This document shows positions 60,996-64,000 of a stretch of 64,000 nucleotides of DNA, piece after piece. The position numbers and the translations under genes were made by a program. This DNA comes from Burkholderia sp. (GTDB lineage Bacteria; Pseudomonadota; Gammaproteobacteria; Burkholderiales; Burkholderiaceae): assembly GCA_031253835.1 (NCBI GenBank), contig JAIRVP010000049.1:57649-121648 (forward strand). The letters run 5' to 3'. The notes under the pieces were generated by a model. That model was given only the letters and a program-made list of their open reading frames with translations, had not been told where the DNA came from and made no database searches. The stretch's first letter is position 1, and every line of letters starts with the position of its first letter.

Positions 60996-61787
60996 TCACA
61001 CGATCAACGTCGCACCGGCCCACGCGATCAGCACGATGCCCAGCGCGCGGCCGATGCGTTCGCCGCCGGGCAGGACTTTTTCCGCGAACACGACGAGCGA
61101 CAGCGCGGCAATCCACACGACGTTCATCACGCCGCCGACGAACAGCAGCGCCATCAGCAGCCAGCAGCAGCCCACGCAGTACGCGCCGTGACGCACGCCG
61201 AGCAGGAAACTGCCAACGACACCAGGACGCCAGTGCGCGACCAGGAACGCGGCCGGCGCCCGGCATTGCCGCAGGCACGCGCGCTTCAGCGGCGAGAATT
61301 GATAGAGCCCGGCCAGCGCCAGGACGACAGCGGACAGGATGGCGCTCTTCGACCACAGCATCATCGCGGAGATCAATCCGGCCGGCTGCAGCATCGCCTG
61401 AAGCAGCGCCGCGCCGATCGAGAACGCGAGCCACGCCGTCAGGTAACCGGCCAGCAGCGACACCGACGTGAACGCCGAGCCCGAAGCCGTGTCGCCGCGC
61501 TGCCGCAGCACGCGCCGGTACAGCATCACGAGCGGCGCGGCGCCGGGCGTCATCATCGCGATCATCATCACCCACCACATCGCGATCACGGTCGGCAGCG
61601 ACGGAGCCATGCTGCCCATGTCGTCCGCGAGACGGTGCGGAAAGAGCGCGAACGTCGTCATGTCCAGCGCCGACATGCCGGTCCCCGCGCCGGTCCACAG
61701 GTAGAACCAGCACACGCCGGTGAGTGCGGCCATCGCGAGCAGCGTGATGACGCGCTCGCGCCCGAGCCAGGTGTCGGACGGCGTCAT
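60996..61787 (-). CDS. DUF2182 integral membrane protein
   Basis: 263 residues, predicted six or seven helices. MWWVMMIAMMTPGAAPLVML and RHGAYCVGCCWLLMALLFVG are the hallmarks of DUF2182 (predicted metal-binding membrane protein, with the Cys-x-x-Cys-Cys motif). It overlaps the DUF1326 gene by four bases (ATGA), so they are one translational unit. No function is established; a metal-handling or redox role is plausible from the Cys in both partners. ATG 61787 starts the first helix region (MTPSDTWLGRERVITLLAMA). Confidence 0.88.
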   Translation of the reverse strand: MTPSDTWLGRERVITLLAMAALTGVCWFYLWTGAGTGMSALDMTTFALFPHRLADDMGSMAPSLPTVIAMWWVMMIAMMTPGAAPLVMLYRRVLRQRGDTASGSAFTSVSLLAGYLTAWLAFSIGAALLQAMLQPAGLISAMMLWSKSAILSAVVLALAGLYQFSPLKRACLRQCRAPAAFLVAHWRPGVVGSFLLGVRHGAYCVGCCWLLMALLFVGGVMNVVWIAALSLVVFAEKVLPGGERIGRALGIVLIAWAGATLIV

Positions 61788-62428
61788 GCCGCGACGCGAT
61801 GCCGGATCAGTCCGTGGTTGTTCATGTGCAGCCGCGCGAACTGCACATAGGTGCCGTCGAGATTCAACGCGATGTTGCCTTGCGAGCGCCCCGTGCCCGA
61901 GCCGATTTCCGCCAGCTCGTATTCGAAACCTTGCGGCAGGTCGATCCGCACGCGGTGCTCGGCGCCCGTCACCGGGTTGCGGATCGGTTCGCCGGTCACA
62001 TCGAACACGCCTTCGACGTGAATCCGGCCGCGCCGCGCATCGACATCGACGTCGAAGTCGATCTTCGTGAAGATCGGATCGAACGCGTGCTCGAGCGTCG
62101 ACGCATACACGGAGAACATCGTCGCAAATGGATCGGTATCCTGACCGGTCATGATCTTCAGCACGGCATCGCGCTGCTCGGCGCTGGCCCGCTCGTCGAC
62201 GATCGGCTGGCACTTGCCCCTGCCTTCGTGAACGGCGCCCGGCCACTGGAACACGACCGCGATCCTGACGCCGTCGAGCACCACGTCGCCGTAGTGACCG
62301 CTGTCGATCGACAGCGCGCCCATCGCTTCGCAATGGCCGTTGGTCGGCAGCGCATTGAACTGGCACGGGCAACCGTATGAGCAATTGCAACTGATCATTT
62401 CGGTACCCTGAATCTCCCACGGCGTCAT
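61784..62428 (-). CDS. DUF1326 domain protein
   Basis: 214 residues. The N-terminus MTPWEIQGTEMISCNCSYGC has a cysteine cluster C14, C16, C20, C22 and C33 (CNCSYGCPC...HC) that defines DUF1326; a beta-rich body follows. It lies before the DUF2182 gene, overlapping by four bases, and GAGGTGGAG precedes ATG 62428. The Cys cluster suggests a bound metal, perhaps copper or iron. The longer frame to 62632 does not add family sequence. The pair is repeatedly found together in proteobacteria, but its function is unknown. Confidence 0.88.
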   Translation of the reverse strand: MTPWEIQGTEMISCNCSYGCPCQFNALPTNGHCEAMGALSIDSGHYGDVVLDGVRIAVVFQWPGAVHEGRGKCQPIVDERASAEQRDAVLKIMTGQDTDPFATMFSVYASTLEHAFDPIFTKIDFDVDVDARRGRIHVEGVFDVTGEPIRNPVTGAEHRVRIDLPQGFEYELAEIGSGTGRSQGNIALNLDGTYVQFARLHMNNHGLIRHRVAA

Positions 62429-62854
62429 GGCTCCACCTCGCGCTCGGTGACACGTAAACGCTTCGAATCTAGTGCACGCAATGGGGAAATCAAAGCAGGA
62501 AGGCGGCGTGAAAACCCTGCGTACCGGCGGGGCACCAGGCATGTCGACACGCGCCGCGCGACGAACATCCGCGACGCGTCGTCGGGCGGTTTCGTCCGCG
62601 ACGTCGCGAAAAACGGCACGCTGGCAAGGCACGCGAAGCCCGCGAGCGCAGGCAGGATCACGACGTAGTCGCCGAACCGCCGGCGATCGTCATGACCGCG
62701 ACCGTCGGCGGCCGGCGCGCGCGTGCATGCGTCACTCGGCCGAATCGGGAACGCGATCGCCGCGAGCCGCCGAATACGCGTTGTCACGGATTGACAGAAT
62801 CGCCGCCAATGCGGGTTGTTTCGTCACTGTTCGGCGAACCCGCACGTCGCGCCG
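62429..62854. other. Intergenic stretch of about 425 bases, no secure gene
   Basis: A frame of 120 codons on the minus strand (62425-62787) includes a hydrophobic segment (DYVVILPALAGFACLASVPF) but has no good ribosome site and overlaps the DUF1326 start; I do not call it. The stretch is the promoter side of the DUF1326 operon; no hairpin or operator stands out. Confidence 0.4.
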
Positions 62855-63103
62855 CTAACCCGCCTTCTTCGTGGCCTGCGCGACGGAAATCCAGCCCACG
62901 ACCGCCGCGGCGACCCAGCAACACGTGACCAGCAGGTCGAGATTCATCCAGCCTTCGAAGTTCGCGCTGTTTTCGAAACTGCAGCGCTGACGGCCCCGGA
63001 CCCACATGCAGCCGCTGATCAGTTGGTCGATATGCATGTAGATGCTGTATACCGCAACGGCCGAGGCGATGACGGCAACCCGCAGGCTCATGCTCTTTTT
63101 CAT
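62855..63103 (-). CDS. Small membrane protein, function unknown
   Basis: 82 residues with two hydrophobic helices (about 8-26 and 56-76) and a loop with Cys residues: ISGCMWVRGRQRCSFENSAN. The sequence begins MKKSMSLRVAVIASAVAVYS. ATG 63103 is the only convenient start. The two Cys in the loop (GCMWVRGRQRC) may form a disulfide. It lies between the DUF1326 pair and the gamma-carbonic-anhydrase-like gene without close coupling. No family recognised. Confidence 0.68.
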   Translation of the reverse strand: MKKSMSLRVAVIASAVAVYSIYMHIDQLISGCMWVRGRQRCSFENSANFEGWMNLDLLVTCCWVAAAVVGWISVAQATKKAG

Positions 63104-63218
63104 TGGTGCTGGACGCGTGTGGTGAACTCCTGCCGATCTTAAGCCAATGGCGATGTGTCACGCAATTGATCGGGTATCGTCCGATTGACCGGCACGCGTG
63201 AAAGATGCGCGCTTTCGC

Positions 63219-63746
63219 TCACCCGTCGACCGGCCTGATCGTCCTCAGGCAGTCCGCCGCCAGTTGCTGATAGATCCGCGTGCCGTTCGCCTTCGCTTCG
63301 ATCTCCGCGTCGCTCAGCCGCCGCACGACGCGCCCCGGCATGCCCGCGAGCAGCACGCCGCCCGGCACGTCGTAACCGGCCTTCACGAACGCGCACGCCG
63401 CCACGATCGTCGTCGCACCGATCGTCGCGCCGTCCATCACGACCGCGTTCATCCCGATCATCGTGTCGGGTTCGAGCGTCGCGCCATGCACGATCGCGCC
63501 GTGGCCGATGTGGCTGTTCACGCCGAGCCGGCACGTCTCGCCGATCCCGACGTGCAGCACGCAGCCGTCCTGCACGTTGCTGCCGTCCTCGACGACGATC
63601 GCGCCGAAGTCGCCGCGCAGGCTCGCATGCGGGCCGATGTAGCAGCGCGCGCCGATCGTCACGTCGCCGATCACGACCGCCGTCGGATCGACATACGCGG
63701 ACGGATCGATGCGCGGCCGCATCCCGTTGAATTCGAACAGCGGCAT
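63219..63746 (-). CDS. Gamma-carbonic-anhydrase-family protein (PaaY-like)
   Basis: 175 residues of left-handed beta-helix hexapeptide repeats (IDPSAYVDPTAVVIGDVTIG, ARCYIGPHASLRGDFGAIVV). Zinc ligands appear as His in VLHVG and in NSHIGHGAIVHG. PaaY and its relatives are trimeric zinc proteins with weak thioesterase or carbonic-anhydrase activity. It starts two bases after the etfA stop (ATG 63746; TGA at 63749-63751), so the two are one operon. In that place it may help acyl-CoA metabolism. Confidence 0.86.
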   Translation of the reverse strand: MPLFEFNGMRPRIDPSAYVDPTAVVIGDVTIGARCYIGPHASLRGDFGAIVVEDGSNVQDGCVLHVGIGETCRLGVNSHIGHGAIVHGATLEPDTMIGMNAVVMDGATIGATTIVAACAFVKAGYDVPGGVLLAGMPGRVVRRLSDAEIEAKANGTRIYQQLAADCLRTIRPVDG

Positions 63747-63748
63747 CG

Positions 63749-64000
63749 TCAGAGCGCCGCGACCGCTTCCGGCACGAGCGTGAACAGGTCGCCGACCACG
63801 CCATAGTCGGCCACGCTGAAGATCGGGGCCTCCGGATCCTTGTTGATCGCGACGATCACCTTCGAATCCTTCATGCCGGCCAGATGCTGGATCGCACCCG
63901 AGATGCCGACCGCGATGTACAGCTGCGGCGCGACGATCTTGCCGGTCTGGCCGACCTGGTAGTCGTTCGGCACGTAGCCGGCGTCGACTGCCGCGCGCGA
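63749..64000 (-). CDS. etfA: Electron transfer flavoprotein alpha subunit, 3' part
   Basis: Only the C-terminal 83 codons lie in the window; the gene continues beyond 64000. The FAD-binding end is complete: DYQVGQTGKIVAPQLYIAVG, ISGAIQHLAGMKDSKVIVAI and NKDPEAPIFSVADYGVVGDL are near-invariant in EtfA. The protein carries electrons from acyl-CoA and other dehydrogenases to ETF-ubiquinone oxidoreductase. It precedes the PaaY-like gene in the same direction. Identification firm, length unknown. Confidence 0.96.
   Translation of the reverse strand, partial: SRAAVDAGYVPNDYQVGQTGKIVAPQLYIAVGISGAIQHLAGMKDSKVIVAINKDPEAPIFSVADYGVVGDLFTLVPEAVAAL

Noticed and set aside
62425..62787. 120-codon minus-strand frame with one hydrophobic segment
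   Set aside because: Overlaps the DUF1326 start, no ribosome site, no recognisable homology; left as intergenic.
1..64000. CRISPR arrays, tRNA or rRNA genes, insertion sequences, integrase or phage genes
   Set aside because: No regularly spaced repeats, no cloverleaf-type sequences, no transposase or integrase reading frame with motifs were found on either strand.

Overview
The window is a GC-rich (clearly above 60% G+C), densely coded chromosomal segment with the codon use and gene content of a Burkholderia, most like the B. cepacia complex. Markers are a Pseudomonas-type isocitrate lyase, a GTP-dependent PEP carboxykinase, RdgC, an RibH2-type lumazine synthase under an FMN riboswitch, a btuB gene under a cobalamin riboswitch, and many LysR, SDR and flavin-monooxygenase genes. 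I see no rRNA, tRNA, insertion sequence, prophage or CRISPR array. The species is not proven by sequence reading alone.

Left part (1-32.5 kb): a membrane diguanylate cyclase; a small ribosome-modulation-factor-like gene behind a near-perfect sigma-54 promoter; an aldo/keto reductase and WrbA-like flavoprotein pair divergent from a LysR gene; an aspartoacylase/DoeB-like deacylase; a zinc-ribbon membrane protein; rdgC. Then comes a five-gene organosulfur-type operon (9.4-15.6 kb): substrate-binding protein, two FMN monooxygenases, a fused permease-ATPase and a second substrate-binding protein. It is followed by an ssuA-like gene with a truncated monooxygenase remnant, a hydrolase-MarR operon with two palindromic operators, a secreted Asp-box protein, ribH with its riboswitch, a TonB receptor behind a Zur-like box, a chemoreceptor, otsA, an OsmC-family gene, a second FtsH-type protease and an AcpA-type phosphatase with a Pho-box-like repeat between the last two.

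Middle part (32.6-54.3 kb): an unusual accumulation of catabolic-type genes in three blocks. Together they hold eight classical SDRs, one extended Rossmann epimerase-like protein, a 3-ketosteroid-dehydrogenase-like flavoprotein, three SnoaL-like proteins, three EthD/Dabb-type barrel proteins, a quinone oxidoreductase and an AraC regulator. The blocks are separated by pckG, aceA and a YbaK / YheO-type regulator / hydroxyaspartate ammonia-lyase group. I infer a pathway for a cyclic (alicyclic or steroid- or terpenoid-like) substrate whose products would need the glyoxylate shunt and gluconeogenesis. This is the best candidate for an undescribed system here.

Right part (55.5-64 kb): the cobalamin riboswitch and btuB, a TetR-esterase operon with its operator over the promoter, a divergent LysE exporter and Lrp regulator pair sharing an inverted repeat, a DUF1326-DUF2182 pair, a small membrane protein, a gamma-carbonic-anhydrase-like (PaaY) protein and the 3' end of etfA, which is cut by the window edge.
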